Shown here: positions 51,470 through 59,801 of the stretch, one piece after another | Layout: the number at the start of each line of letters is the position of its first letter | How positions within the stretch are numbered: position 1 is the first letter of the stretch | From: Micrococcales bacterium 72-143 | Lineage (GTDB): Bacteria > Actinomycetota > Actinomycetes > Actinomycetales > Microbacteriaceae | Direction: 5' to 3' | Assembly: GCA_001898835.1 (NCBI GenBank) | Contig: MKVM01000005.1 | Location: 992,001 to 1,056,000 of the forward strand | Length of the DNA stretch: 64,000 nt | Notes under the pieces: model-generated | Databases searched by the model: none | Told to the model about the DNA's origin: nothing | Seen by the model: only the letters and a program-made list of their open reading frames with translations | Translations under genes and position numbers: made by a program

Positions 51470-52394
51470 CGCGAATCCCTTTCGCGTTTGCCATTACCAA
51501 GTTAACCGCAAACCTACGGGCAGCCTCCGACATTCCCGGCACGCCGTCCACGATCGCCTGGACGATCGCCTCGTCAAGCGTCTCCACCTGTTCGCGCCAG
51601 TAGTGGCTCATATCGGACGGCAGCATCCGCACAGCTTCGATCGCCGTCGCCGTCAACGTCGGTAGCGGTCTTCCCTGCCAGTCGAAACGCCATGCCGTTC
51701 CTCCAGAGACAAACTTCGCAAAGCGACTGGGCTCCGCAAGAACCCGTTCACGGAACTCGTCGGTGAGGTTATAGCCGAGACCGCCCTCATTGTCGTAGGC
51801 GGCTGCAAGCCGGGCGGGCTCGGTGCCCAGGGCGTGACGCAGGACCGACCAGTTCTGCTCATGCCGGTCGCGGTTCGAGATCAACGCGTCCAGCACGAGA
51901 TATCCAGCGAACACGCCGAACGCGTCGAACGCTCCGACTGGATCCGCGGCCTGCGGTGGCGCGCCGAGCCCCTCCAGTGATGTGGCGACTGCACTCAGCG
52001 TGTAGCCACTGGTCGCCGCACTCTTGTCCGCACTGGAACGCGCTCGGTATGCGATGCTCCGAACGGAGTCCATCCATATTGCGCCCGTATGGCGGTCCCA
52101 TTCCATGGACGGGCGTACGTTCCGGGACAGTGTTCCGTCGCGTCCCGAGCGCGACGCCAATCGAATCTCGGCACTGGGCACGGTAAGGACTCGCGCCAGT
52201 TCGCCCGCGATCAGTTCGGCCCAGTCACCACCCTGCGAGTGACCGTTCTTGTGCACTGTCACGGGCTTGAACAGCCACAGATTTGCCGGTTCGGCGGGTG
52301 CGATCGGGTCGCGCAACCAGTACTTCTCATTGGCGCCCACGGCCTCCTCGTCGGAGACGAGCCACTCCGACACGTCAATCCGCGAGAACTCCAC
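51453..52394 (-). CDS. HipA-like Ser/Thr kinase (HipT-like)
   Basis: 313 residues. HipA-fold kinase motifs: ATP-binding Lys43 in LWLFKP, catalytic NRDRHEQNW with Asp176 and Asn181, and metal-binding Asp201 in AYDNEGGLG. It lacks the N-terminal subdomain of canonical HipA, which is encoded separately downstream, as in tripartite HipBST systems. No HipB-type HTH gene is adjacent. The target is unknown; known HipA/HipT kinases phosphorylate tRNA synthetases. Confidence 0.8.
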   Translation of the reverse strand: MEFSRIDVSEWLVSDEEAVGANEKYWLRDPIAPAEPANLWLFKPVTVHKNGHSQGGDWAELIAGELARVLTVPSAEIRLASRSGRDGTLSRNVRPSMEWDRHTGAIWMDSVRSIAYRARSSADKSAATSGYTLSAVATSLEGLGAPPQAADPVGAFDAFGVFAGYLVLDALISNRDRHEQNWSVLRHALGTEPARLAAAYDNEGGLGYNLTDEFRERVLAEPSRFAKFVSGGTAWRFDWQGRPLPTLTATAIEAVRMLPSDMSHYWREQVETLDEAIVQAIVDGVPGMSEAARRFAVNLVMANAKGIRDGFRD

Positions 52395-52500
52395 GGTCTG
52401 AGGCTAGCAACGCGTTCGGACAGCGCCTGGATGATGACTTCGAACGCGCATGTTGACGGCGGCGACAGCGGTGACAGACCCGCATCGCAAGTATCGAGGG

Positions 52501-53586
52501 ATGAGTATTGAGAAGCGCATGACTCGTGACGGCGAACCCCGCTACGTCGCGCGGGTGAAGAACAACAGCAAGCTGGTCACGTCGCAGACGTTTCGCCGCA
52601 AGCGTGACGCAGCGATGTGGGAGCGAGAACAGTACCGTGCCCTTGCGTTCGGGCAGTTCATCCCGCCCAGCCAAAGCTCCATCCTGTTTGCGGAAGTCGC
52701 GGCCGCGTTGCTCGAGTCTCGCCATGGACAGGTGACCCCGCACAGCTGGCGCACTGACCGCGACAACCTCGCCGGCATCCCCGCATGGTTCAGCTCTCTG
52801 CCCGTCGCGTCGATCGGTCCTTCGCGGATCTTGAGGTATCTCACCGAGCAGCTGGCGATGAGGGCGCGGTCCACGACACAGCGGGCGCGGACGACTTTGA
52901 GCGCCGTGTTCGCGTACGCGGTCCGTGAGCGGATGCTGACGGGAAACCCGGTGCGGGACGTGCGGATGCCGTCGGGCGGGAATCCTGCCTCGCGAGGAGT
53001 GGAAACGTTCACCGACGCACAACTCGAGCAATCCCTTGCCGAGCAGCACGTGCTGCACGCTCGCCTCGCCAGTGTCACCGAGTTCTTCAGCCTCACCGGT
53101 CTTCGGTGGTCGGAGCTCCGCGCGCTGCGCGTCGGTGATGTGCACTCGACGCCTATGCCGGCCCTCCGCATCTGGCACGCCCAGTCAGACGGGTACGCCG
53201 AAGCCGGCACGAAGACCAGCAACGTCCGGCTGGTGCCGCTCACGGACCGCGCCCAGGAGATCGCATCCGCGCTCGCCGCGAATCGTCACCCCGACGAGCA
53301 CCTGGCGCTCAGCGCGACCGGGAAACAACTGCAAGGCAGCGGCTTCCGGTGGGCAGTGAAATGGTCCGAAACAGTGCCACCGGGCAGGACCGTCAATGAC
53401 CTCGGGCACTACGCCGCCTCGGCATGGTTGCGTGCGGGCATCCCGGTTCACCAAGTCGCGCGATGGCTCGGACACGCAAACGCCAACACCACTCTGAGGG
53501 TCTACGCGCATGTCCTCGGCGAAGCCCAAGATCTCGCGGCAGTCGCCCAGTTGAACGCCCGCGGCGCAGATCTATTCGACGGGTGA
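52501..53586 (+). CDS. Tyrosine-recombinase integrase of the island
   Basis: 361 residues. An Arm-binding N-terminus (EPRYVARVKNNSKLVTSQTFRRKRDAAMWEREQYR) precedes the SAM-like core-binding domain (HSWRTDRDNLAGIPAWF). The catalytic domain has box I Arg (TGLRWSELRALRVGD), a WLGHANANTTLRVYAH box with the nucleophile Tyr, and box II reading NDLGHYAASAWL. The usual H-x-L-R of box II is N-D-L-G, so two catalytic positions appear altered. It is adjacent to the intact tRNA-Ser. Confidence 0.88.
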   Translation: MSIEKRMTRDGEPRYVARVKNNSKLVTSQTFRRKRDAAMWEREQYRALAFGQFIPPSQSSILFAEVAAALLESRHGQVTPHSWRTDRDNLAGIPAWFSSLPVASIGPSRILRYLTEQLAMRARSTTQRARTTLSAVFAYAVRERMLTGNPVRDVRMPSGGNPASRGVETFTDAQLEQSLAEQHVLHARLASVTEFFSLTGLRWSELRALRVGDVHSTPMPALRIWHAQSDGYAEAGTKTSNVRLVPLTDRAQEIASALAANRHPDEHLALSATGKQLQGSGFRWAVKWSETVPPGRTVNDLGHYAASAWLRAGIPVHQVARWLGHANANTTLRVYAHVLGEAQDLAAVAQLNARGADLFDG

Positions 53587-53844
53587 GCGGGCGCCCATTG
53601 ATCGCGTCGCGCGACACGAGCACGAGGCTCGGCTGTCTCTCAGTGTGGAGAAGTCCAACTACACATGTGGAATCCCGCGTGGAAGTGGGGGCAACTCACG
53701 CACTACCGTGACGCGACACGGACAGGGATCGGTCGATGCCGAACCTTCGCAATCCTTCGAGCATGTGATGCAAGGCGGGGCATGACGTGCATTTCGTGCG
53801 TCCACCGCTGACTGGCGGTTTCGGGACCTACTAAGGAAGCCCTC

Positions 53845-53920
53845 TGATCAGGACTTTTCGAAGCGGAGACGGAGGGATTTGAACCCTCGGTCCCCCGGAG
53901 GGGACTCCACCTTAGCAGGG
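53845..53920 (-). repeat. Right attachment repeat within tRNA-Ser
   Basis: Partner of 41121-41196, identical over 53863-53920. The crossover must lie in this block, which includes the anticodon stem-loop and T-arm of the tRNA. Confidence 0.92.
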
Positions 53921-53952
53921 TGGTGCACTAGGCCGAACTATGCGACGTCTCC
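53864..53952 (-). tRNA. tRNA-Ser (anticodon GCT), intact
   Basis: 89 nt with the long variable arm of class II tRNAs (GTCCCCTCCGGGGGAC region). The acceptor arms GGAGACG/CGTCTCC pair, the anticodon loop is CT-GCT-AA and the discriminator is G. CCA is not encoded. Its 3' half is duplicated at 41139-41196. Confidence 0.95.
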
Positions 53953-54072
53953 TTGTGCCCGACCAGCGTAGCGGATACGCGGAATCCCTTGTGGTGACTG
54001 GGATGTCGGGGCCTTGCCCCTCCCGCACGCCTCGCACTCGTCGCACTCAGAGAAGGGGGCGAATCGCCATTC

Positions 54073-54101
54073 TCGGGACACTCGGGACACTTTTGGGACA
54101 C
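54073..54101 (+). repeat. GGGACAC short direct repeats
   Basis: TCGGGACAC twice in tandem, then GGGACAC after a T4 spacer (with a further TCGGG). They lie in a 190-bp gene-free stretch next to the tRNA. Could be iteron- or protein-binding-like. Purpose unknown. Confidence 0.5.
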
Positions 54102-54143
54102 TCGGGCGGGTTCCTGAGAGCCACGGCCGGCGTTCGATCCGGG

Positions 54144-54515
54144 TCACTCGTCGGCTGGTTCGCGGTACTTGCTGAAGTCCTCCCAGGGCATCCACTTGCG
54201 CCTACCGCGATGCACCCACGACTCCATGAGCAGCGGGAACTCGCCGTTGCCCCAGTCGTGCAGCTCTCGCACCTCTGGGAGCGCGCGCTCGCCCTCGGCG
54301 AAGGAGACCTCCACCAACTCGTCACCCTCGCCGAGCTCAGGCAGTCGCTTGTCTGTGAAGTCCCCCGGCCCGTAGATGGTCCACCCGGAGAACTGCTCGT
54401 CGGCCGTCTCCTCCAGCAGCGCCCAGCCGGGTTCGACCGTCCCAGCGAGCACGGTGGCGGCGATCCTGAGCGTGCTCTGCTCTCCGAGTCGGGTTCCATC
54501 GACGTTGAGCGTCAT
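54144..54515 (-). CDS. Hypothetical protein (123 aa)
   Basis: Begins MTLNVDGTRLGEQSTLRIAATVLAGTVEPGWALLEETADEQ and ends WMPWEDFSKYREPADE. It is acidic, has no signal or membrane helix, and its balanced composition is typical of a real gene. I do not recognise a family. It is divergent from the toxin-antitoxin pair at 54666. Confidence 0.65.
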   Translation of the reverse strand: MTLNVDGTRLGEQSTLRIAATVLAGTVEPGWALLEETADEQFSGWTIYGPGDFTDKRLPELGEGDELVEVSFAEGERALPEVRELHDWGNGEFPLLMESWVHRGRRKWMPWEDFSKYREPADE

Positions 54516-54665
54516 GGTCCGAGGCTACGCTCGCGGTCTGACATGGCGACGGCACACACCGATGAGCCGAGCGGCCGGGAGGCGCCGGGTGCTCGACATC
54601 GCTGCCGAATCCGGGTATTGTGTACGCAAGTTTACACTTGGGTACGCAATGGGAAGGAGCCGAGG

Positions 54666-54947
54666 ATGAGTGTGACCGTGGGAGTGCGGGAGTTCCGCCA
54701 GGACCTCGCCGACTACATCGACCAGGCCGAGCCGGTGACCGTGACCCGGCACGGGCAGACCGTCGGCCTGTTCATCCCAGTGCGTCGGGATCGGAAGGCC
54801 GAGATCGCCGCATACTCCGAAGCGGCGAAGAAGGCCAGCGCCCTGCTGGAGCAGCTCGGGATGACCGAGGACGAGGTGGTCGCCGAGTTCGACGCGATGC
54901 GGAAGGCGCGCCGGAAGGAACCGCGGGAAGCCGCTTCCGCATCGTGA
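54666..54947 (+). CDS. Phd/YefM-family antitoxin
   Basis: 93 residues. The N-terminal Phd/YefM DNA-binding part (VGVREFRQDLADYIDQAEPVTVTRHGQTVGLFIPV) is followed by an amphipathic C-terminal toxin-binding helix. The ATG follows GGAGCCGAGG. Its stop overlaps the toxin GTG (GTGA). The region just upstream has AT-rich TGTACGCAAGTTTACAC-like repeats (about 54619-54648), a likely promoter/operator. Confidence 0.92.
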   Translation: MSVTVGVREFRQDLADYIDQAEPVTVTRHGQTVGLFIPVRRDRKAEIAAYSEAAKKASALLEQLGMTEDEVVAEFDAMRKARRKEPREAASAS

Positions 54948-55393
54948 CGACGAGGCGCATCGTCCTCGACGCGAACATCCTCATCCGGGCGGTGCTCGGA
55001 ACCCGCGTCCGGGAGCTGATCGAGGAGTACGGGGAGGACACGTCCTTCTTCTCCCCGGACCTCGCCTTCGCCGAGGCCGCCCGGCACCTCCCGACCATCG
55101 CCGGCAAGCGCGGCGCTGACCCCGCGCCCCTGCTGGACTCGCTCGACCGACTCCGCGTGGTCGTGGAGGCTGTGCCGATCGAAGTGATCGCTCCGCTGGA
55201 GCCTGTGGCGATGGCCCGGATCGGCGCGCGCGACCCGATGGACTGGCCGATGGTCGCCGCTGCGCTCACGTTGGATTGTCCGATCTGGACCGAGGACAGG
55301 GACTTCTTCGGTGCAGGTGTCGCGACCTGGACCAGCGACCTTGTGGAAATCTACCTGCGCGGCGACGGCGAGGCGGGAGCCGTCACAAACTGA
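54944..55393 (+). CDS. PIN-domain toxin (VapC-like)
   Basis: 149 residues from GTG. PIN motifs: VLDANILIRAVLG near the N-terminus, FAEAARHL, and MDWPMVAAALTLDCPIWTEDRDFFG. It would be an Mg-dependent RNase neutralised by the coupled Phd-type antitoxin. Its 3' end overlaps the relaxase gene on the opposite strand by 11 bp. Confidence 0.9.
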   Translation: MTTRRIVLDANILIRAVLGTRVRELIEEYGEDTSFFSPDLAFAEAARHLPTIAGKRGADPAPLLDSLDRLRVVVEAVPIEVIAPLEPVAMARIGARDPMDWPMVAAALTLDCPIWTEDRDFFGAGVATWTSDLVEIYLRGDGEAGAVTN

Positions 55394-58300
55394 GGCCGGG
55401 AGCGTCGCGCTGCGGTCCCGTCCTGCCGTGGTCGCTCGACGGCCGGTAGCGGCCGAGCTGGGTAGCGCGCTTCTCGCGTGCGGCCTGGGCGCGCTCGGCC
55501 GCTTGCCGTTCGGCCTCGGCTCGGGCGGCGAGGCCGCGGACGTACTGTGCGGCTTCGGTGACGGGCAGCGCCTCGATCTGCGCGAGGTCGTGCCTGGCCT
55601 GCTCCGCACGGGCACGCCAGCCGGCAGCGCGGGTGATCGCGGTGCTCGGGGTCGCGGAGCCGAGCACCCGCTGGCGCAGGGCGACGGACTCGCGCAGGTG
55701 CCGCTCGGCCAGGCGGCTCTGCTCGCGGTGAGTCTGCTCCGCGTCGTGCCGCGTCTCGGTCACGCGCGGGTCGGCGTCGGCCTGCTTCCCGGCGACCGTC
55801 TCGGCCCATGGCTCCAGGCCGCCCGCCCCGCTCGGCAGCCCGCCCCAGCGTCGCCGCACCGCGTCCTCCGTCGCACGGTGCGCGTCTGCGGCCTCGGTCG
55901 CCGCGCGGCCGGCGGCACGCCTCCTGAGTCGTCCCGCCTGGCCGTGCGCGGTCTGCGCCTCCCACAACCGCTCCCGCCCGGTGAGGTAGGCGAGGCCGTC
56001 TGCGGCGGCCTGCTCGATCAGCGGGGACGCGACCTCGGCGCGCACCCGCGCGGCGCGGGCGTCCGCAGCAGCGACAACTTCCTGCTGGTCGTCGGCCTCG
56101 GCCCGGTGCGCCGCGCGCTGCCGGTCCAGCGCCGCCACGACCCGCTCCCACTTGCCCGCCTCGCGCTCGGCGCGCTCGATCCGCTGGGCGAGGCGGGCGC
56201 GCTCCGCGTTCACCACCCGAACCGGCCCATCGGCCGCGAGGCCGGCTACGGCTTCGCGCGCCGCCTGGGTCGCGGCGACCAGGCCGCGGTCGGCGCGGTC
56301 CCGCTCGAGCGCGGCCACGAACTGCTCCCGTGCGTCGTCCACGTCGGCCGCGACGACGTGGAGGCGGTTCGTCTCCTGGCCTCGGGTCATGCCGACGTAG
56401 ACGCCGGAGGCGTCGAGCGCATCGGACAGGACCGTGTGCGAGCCGGGCACGGTCGCGCCCTGCACGCCGTAGGCGGTGGCGGCATAGGCCAGGTGGGTGT
56501 GCTCGGCGACGTACTCGGCCGGCAAGCGTACCGTGCGCTGCCGCCTCCGGCCGTTGCCGTTCTCCTTCGCCCACACCGCCCCGTCCTGGCCGACCGCCTG
56601 CACGGTCCAGGTCTGCCGGTTCGCCACCTGCACGTCCGAGTCGTTCTGCCGGGTCTGGATCACGTCGCCCCGGCCGATGCTCAGACCGTCGCTGCCGGTC
56701 GTCGTGCGGGCGTCGTCGACCAGGCCTCCCCGCACCCGCTCGTCGCGGACGCGCTCGTTCAGCTCGCGCGCCTCGTCGTTCGTCGCGGTCGTGATCGCGT
56801 CCCCGTCGCGGGCGTCGCGGGCGATCGCGTCCTGCACCGCCTCGGTGCTCTCGTGCAGCACCACGAGTCCGAGGGAGTGGAGTCGGTCGAACAGCAGCGC
56901 CAGATGATCGCCGCGACGCATCTGCACCGTCAGCGCCGCGTACTCGGGATCGGCGAAGCGATGCACGGTCGTCATGTCGTGGGCGCGCGGCGAGAGCTGC
57001 GCTGCCATGTCGAGCAGCCCACCGCGACCCACGGCGGGGAGCTGCGCGCGGTCGCCGACGAGGGCGAGGGTTGCGCCGTGCTCGTCCGCGACGGTCAGCA
57101 GCGCGAGGGCGGTGCCCTGGTCGAGCATCCCCGCCTCGTCCACCACGATCCGCTCACCCTGGACGAGCTGCGCGGCAGCGGTGGGGCCGGTGTAGGTGGT
57201 GCCCGTCTCCGGGTCGGTGTCGCCCACGGCCAGGCGGGTCCATACGCCGTCGGCGTTCCATCGCCAGCCGTGCGCGTGGACGAGCTTCGCCACGCTGTCG
57301 GCACTCACGCCGAGTTCCTGCGCGGCCACGTCTGCCGCCTTCTTCGTCGGCGTCACCACGCGCGTTGCGCGGCCGTGGTCTGTGGCCGCTTCGATGGCCG
57401 CGCCGAGCATGGTGGTCTTGCCCGCGCCGGCCGCGCCCTCCACGACCACGAGGAGGTCGGTCCCGGCGACCGCGGCGGCGGCCTGCGCCTGCTCCGGGTC
57501 CAGCCCGGCGTCGCGCGTCAGGCGCGTCACGTCCGGCACCCGGCCGGTGCCGGACGTTGCGCGGGCGGTCAGCCGGTCGCGCAGGTTCGTCTCGACCGCC
57601 ACGACGTGCAGGGTCGTGAGGTGCGCAATGTGCTCGGGTTGCACACTGTCGGGCGGCAGCACGGACAGGCAATCCTCGATGGCCAGGCGGGTCGTGATCG
57701 CAACGAGGTCGCGCAGCGCGTCGGGGGTTGCACGCACGCCCGCCTCGGTGATGATGCGCGTGACGTGCTCCTGAACGTCATGCACCGTCCACGTCGATGC
57801 GCCGGCCGCGCAACGGTCCAGCGCCCGCGATGCGACCTGTTGCACCCTCAGGTCGTCCAGCGACACCGTGGCGCGCACCGGCACCCGCTCGGGGTTCGGC
57901 CGGTAGCCGGCCACGTCCAGCTCCGCACGCCAAGCGGCCTCGTGGCCGAGCATGGCCGGCTTCTTGGCCGGCCGCTCGTGATCCCACGCCATCGCGGTCA
58001 GCCGAGACATGGCGACCGGGCCGGGCTCCTGGCCGGGATGCGCCACCCGCCACTCGGCCTCGAACTTGGCGAGGTTGCGGGCGACCTGCTCGCCGCGCTT
58101 GGACATGATCGCGTTGTAGGGGGTCAGCTCCGCGACCTCACCCGTCACCGGGTCCAGCGTGAGGCCGTGCGCGTCGAGTACTTGGGCGAGCTGCGGATGC
58201 GCGGCGATGACGGCGGTGCCGAGGGCGCGGATCGCGCCCTGCTGCCGGAACAGCGCCCCGGTGTCCAGCCCGCGCCACGCGCCGACCGCCCATACGCGGG

Positions 58301-58853
58301 TGCCGATCTGGAAGTGGATGTGCCGGTGCGGGTCACCCGCGCGGGAGGTCTTGTGCGAGACGGCGACCGTCTCCAACTGCTCGACCGGCACCACCTCCTG
58401 CTTCCCGCGCGGCCCGACCCTCGTGACCGAATGCTGGCCGAGCCAGGACCGGATCTCCGCTGCCGCGTCCCGCTGCGCGGCGTCCAGCGCCTCCGACACC
58501 TCCGGGTGCAGCACGGCGGCGATCGACAGGGACTTCGGCGCGTTCACGACCATCTCCGCGAACCGCGGCGACCCCTGCCGCCCCACACCGGGCAGCCGGG
58601 GCTTGCCCATCGACTCACTGGTGAGCGGGTTGATCCAGTCCACCCATTGCGCGTACTCGTCAGCCGTCAGCGCGCCCTCACCGATCACCCTGCCGCTGGC
58701 ATCGACCACGGCGAACTCCGCCAGAGCGGTCCCGCCCTCCAAGTAGTAGTCATCGGCGCGCGACCGATCCGACTCCAAGTAGCGGCGCGCGTCCGCGCCG
58801 GAGCCCCGGAACAGAATCACGCCGCCCTTCATCACCGCCTCCTCCAAACTCAT
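55383..58853 (-). CDS. MobF-family (TrwC/TraI) conjugative relaxase-helicase
   Basis: 1156 residues. The N-terminal TrwC relaxase domain (about 1-310) has the Tyr pair DDYYLEGGT near 36 and the three-His metal motif PHRHIHF (His176, 178, 180). The SF1 RecD-like helicase follows, with Walker A GAAGAGKT at 473-480, VVDEAGM and VGDRAQLPAVG. A long Ala/Arg/Glu-rich coiled-coil tail closes the protein. It nicks oriT and unwinds DNA for conjugation. No other transfer genes are in the window, so the element is mobilisable or continues beyond it. Confidence 0.92.
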   Translation of the reverse strand: MSLEEAVMKGGVILFRGSGADARRYLESDRSRADDYYLEGGTALAEFAVVDASGRVIGEGALTADEYAQWVDWINPLTSESMGKPRLPGVGRQGSPRFAEMVVNAPKSLSIAAVLHPEVSEALDAAQRDAAAEIRSWLGQHSVTRVGPRGKQEVVPVEQLETVAVSHKTSRAGDPHRHIHFQIGTRVWAVGAWRGLDTGALFRQQGAIRALGTAVIAAHPQLAQVLDAHGLTLDPVTGEVAELTPYNAIMSKRGEQVARNLAKFEAEWRVAHPGQEPGPVAMSRLTAMAWDHERPAKKPAMLGHEAAWRAELDVAGYRPNPERVPVRATVSLDDLRVQQVASRALDRCAAGASTWTVHDVQEHVTRIITEAGVRATPDALRDLVAITTRLAIEDCLSVLPPDSVQPEHIAHLTTLHVVAVETNLRDRLTARATSGTGRVPDVTRLTRDAGLDPEQAQAAAAVAGTDLLVVVEGAAGAGKTTMLGAAIEAATDHGRATRVVTPTKKAADVAAQELGVSADSVAKLVHAHGWRWNADGVWTRLAVGDTDPETGTTYTGPTAAAQLVQGERIVVDEAGMLDQGTALALLTVADEHGATLALVGDRAQLPAVGRGGLLDMAAQLSPRAHDMTTVHRFADPEYAALTVQMRRGDHLALLFDRLHSLGLVVLHESTEAVQDAIARDARDGDAITTATNDEARELNERVRDERVRGGLVDDARTTTGSDGLSIGRGDVIQTRQNDSDVQVANRQTWTVQAVGQDGAVWAKENGNGRRRQRTVRLPAEYVAEHTHLAYAATAYGVQGATVPGSHTVLSDALDASGVYVGMTRGQETNRLHVVAADVDDAREQFVAALERDRADRGLVAATQAAREAVAGLAADGPVRVVNAERARLAQRIERAEREAGKWERVVAALDRQRAAHRAEADDQQEVVAAADARAARVRAEVASPLIEQAAADGLAYLTGRERLWEAQTAHGQAGRLRRRAAGRAATEAADAHRATEDAVRRRWGGLPSGAGGLEPWAETVAGKQADADPRVTETRHDAEQTHREQSRLAERHLRESVALRQRVLGSATPSTAITRAAGWRARAEQARHDLAQIEALPVTEAAQYVRGLAARAEAERQAAERAQAAREKRATQLGRYRPSSDHGRTGPQRDAPGLSL

Positions 58854-59146
58854 GTTCTTGCAACTACCTACGGTAGCATACGTCCACTCAGGGAGAAGAT
58901 GTACTCAGGGAGAAGATGTGATGTCTCAGGACATTGGTGACAGTTCTGTATCAGGACATCGGTGACACACTCAGGGAGAAGATTCAGTTCAGGGAGAGGA
59001 TTCATTCATTCATTCGCTTATGACACATTCGCTTATGCCCAAGGAGCCGGAAGAGTGGTGGCGTGGGAAGCGGGGATACAGGGCGTGCGTGCAGCGAGAA
59101 CCGTAGGCCTTTGCTGGAGTCGGCCCGGGTAGATGGGTAAGCGGCT
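58854..59146. repeat. Repeat-rich gene-free region upstream of the relaxase (possible oriT)
   Basis: It contains four copies of TCAGGGAGARGAT (within 58886-58902, 58903-58919, 58969-58984 and 58988-59003). There are also two copies of TCAGGACATYGGTGACA (58927-58943, 58951-58967), a CTACC-TAC-GGTAG hairpin at 58864-58876 and a short CATT run near 59001-59015. A relaxase gene beside repeats and a hairpin is typical of oriT. The TCAGGACATYGGTGACA pairs also resemble IS481-type ends, so an IS scar is the alternative. Confidence 0.55.
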
Positions 59147-59797
59147 TCAGTCGATGGTGAGGAGCCCGCGCACCATCGCGACGACGCGCTCGCTGACGGC
59201 GGTGAGCTGCTGGTGGTCGCCGAGATAGGCGCCGTAGAGGCCGGTGCCCCAGACGATCGCGAGCAATGCCTCTGCGCTGGTGGCGATGTCGGTGCTGGCG
59301 GGCAGTTCCTCTGCTGTGACGGCGTCCTCGCAGAGTCGCCTCAGGAACGCGCGGAGGTCATCGAGATGGCGGCGGGTGAGGTGGTGCAGCTCCGGGGACC
59401 TGGCCGTGTCCAGCAGCGAGGCCGTGATGAACGCGGCGTAGCTGCGGTCTTCCGCGTCGACCTCCACCGATGACATGAGGAACGTGGCCAGGCGATCCTG
59501 AAGATGGGTGGATGCGTCGAGGGCTCGATGGATGCCGGTGACCACGACCCTCTGGCGGACCTCCTCGAAGACGGCTGAGAACAGTGCCGCCTTGCTGGAG
59601 AAGTGGTGGCTGATCGCCGGTCGGGTGACGCCCGCCTCCTGGGCGATCCGTTGCAGGGTCGCGTCATGGTAGCCGGAGCGCGCGAACACCGACCGGGCGG
59701 CACGGAGGATCAGTTCGCGCACCGCGGGGTCATCTCCTGAGCGTGCCGGTCGTCCCCGTCCCCGGCCTCGCCCGGGTTCCGGCGTGCTGATGCTCAC
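59147..59797 (-). CDS. TetR-family transcriptional regulator
   Basis: 216 residues. A basic N-terminus (GRGRGRGRPARSG) precedes the TetR HTH (LRAARSVFARSGYHDATLQRIAQEAGVTRPAISHHFSSKAALFSAVF). The C-terminal ligand domain is unassigned. It starts 4 nt after the stop of the third oxidoreductase gene, so it is the last gene of that operon and likely controls it. A candidate operator is the inverted repeat at 63910. Confidence 0.92.
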   Translation of the reverse strand: MSISTPEPGRGRGRGRPARSGDDPAVRELILRAARSVFARSGYHDATLQRIAQEAGVTRPAISHHFSSKAALFSAVFEEVRQRVVVTGIHRALDASTHLQDRLATFLMSSVEVDAEDRSYAAFITASLLDTARSPELHHLTRRHLDDLRAFLRRLCEDAVTAEELPASTDIATSAEALLAIVWGTGLYGAYLGDHQQLTAVSERVVAMVRGLLTID

Positions 59798-59801
59798 ACG
59801 A

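Larger units (their letters stand above)
41197..53920. mobile_element. Genomic island inserted in tRNA-Ser(GCT), about 12.7 kb
   Basis: Bounded by the partial tRNA-Ser copy on the left and the intact tRNA-Ser on the right. A tyrosine integrase gene lies 277 bp inside the intact tRNA, the classic arrangement. Contents: a que/NDT/OGG cluster with an Mrr-like nuclease, a HEPN protein, VapBC, a decayed integrase and a split HipA-like pair. No conjugation genes lie inside. G+C looks visibly lower and codon use more mixed than in the flanks. Confidence 0.88.

Noticed and set aside
53953-54143. Short minus-strand frame over the GGGACAC repeats
   Set aside because: No ribosome site, and its composition is not protein-like.
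55311-58940. Long plus-strand frame opposite the relaxase
   Set aside because: The minus-strand protein carries a full relaxase-helicase motif set; the plus frame has none.
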